Shown here one piece after another: positions 63,827-64,000 of a stretch of 64,000 bases of DNA (positions within the stretch are counted from its first letter, which is position 1; every line of letters starts with the position of its first letter). A model generated the notes under the pieces. It had not been told where the DNA came from. It saw only the letters and a list, made by a program, of their open reading frames with translations, and did not search any database. A program made the position numbers and the translations under genes. This DNA is from Phoebastria nigripes (taxonomy: Eukaryota; Chordata; Aves; Procellariiformes; Diomedeidae). The stretch is from contig JAYKAV010000403.1 of NCBI GenBank assembly GCA_035582835.1, positions 43,499-107,498 on the forward strand. The letters are read 5' to 3'.

Positions 63827-64000
63827 TCATTGGCTATTTGCACCCAGAATTAAATCCCCTTGAGGTACACATCGGACTTCCCCATCCTTTCGCATTACCC
63901 ACCAAGTGCACCCAGGTCCTTGAGCAAAAGCAATCCCACGAATGGGTTTTCCCTTGCCTGAGGCAGGACTAACCCAGACTGTCTTCTCCAGCATATTTTT
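63827..64000 (-). CDS. ERVL-like pol, integrase C-terminal end (partial, runs off the window)
   Basis: An open minus-strand frame of 57 codons plus a TGA stop (63829-63827), entering from the right window edge. The protein has the look of a retroviral integrase C-terminal domain: tryptophan-rich strands (TVWVSP, CTWWVM), then a K-D-G turn, V-R-C-V-P, and a short tail after DLILG. In exogenous and endogenous retroviruses this domain binds DNA during integration. The frame is intact as far as it can be seen, but nothing can be said about the rest of pol or gag. It is followed by the 410-bp non-coding segment and the 3' LTR in the same orientation, which fixes its identity as part of a provirus. 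This could be another class II/III pol; ERVL is favoured because of the LTR family and the missing env. Confidence 0.65.
   Translation of the reverse strand, partial: KNMLEKTVWVSPASGKGKPIRGIAFAQGPGCTWWVMRKDGEVRCVPQGDLILGANSQ

Overview
The window is AT-rich, repeat-poor vertebrate DNA and almost certainly comes from a bird. It carries four CR1 LINE pieces with typical avian CR1 3' ends. It also carries three env-less ERVL-type LTR units, two of them from an LTR family I know as common in bird genomes. Scattered single Ns and one 15-N gap point to a draft assembly. I cannot place the species or order.

The only host gene I can support lies on the minus strand and spans the window: a partial MALRD1-type gene (MAM and LDL-receptor class A domain protein, also called DIET1). 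Five coding exons are visible. In transcript order they are 54518-54273 (LDLa plus the MAM start), 51421-51264 (MAM middle), 25644-25464 (MAM end), 9255-9127 (LDLa) and 4387-4226 (start of the next MAM). Every exon has AG/GT splice sites, the phases agree across all four junctions, no exon contains a stop, and all the cysteines expected of the domains are present. Together they give LDLa-MAM-LDLa-MAM(N-terminal part). The introns are about 2.9, 25.6, 16.2 and 4.7 kb. The gene continues beyond both window ends; neither its first nor its last exon was found.

The rest is intronic. From left to right: a 1.76-kb CR1 with a broken reverse transcriptase (about 1233-2993, minus); a CR1 3' piece (about 5562-5970, plus); a solo LTR (9664-10246, minus) 408 bp upstream of the second LDLa exon; a CR1 piece (about 11443-11756, minus) abutting a 956-bp solo LTR with an exact 5-bp target duplication (11757-12712, minus); an old duplicated segment (12821-12930 and 13932-14040); a CR1 piece (about 27283-27497, minus); and, at the right edge, the 3' LTR and integrase tail of an ERVL-like provirus (62853-64000, minus). 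All three LTRs lie in the same orientation as the host gene.

I found no bacterial-type system, CRISPR array, operon or convincing functional RNA gene. The observations most worth checking are the sense-oriented LTR promoters inside the gene, the different exon layout of the two LDLa-MAM modules, and the old 1.1-kb-spaced duplication.
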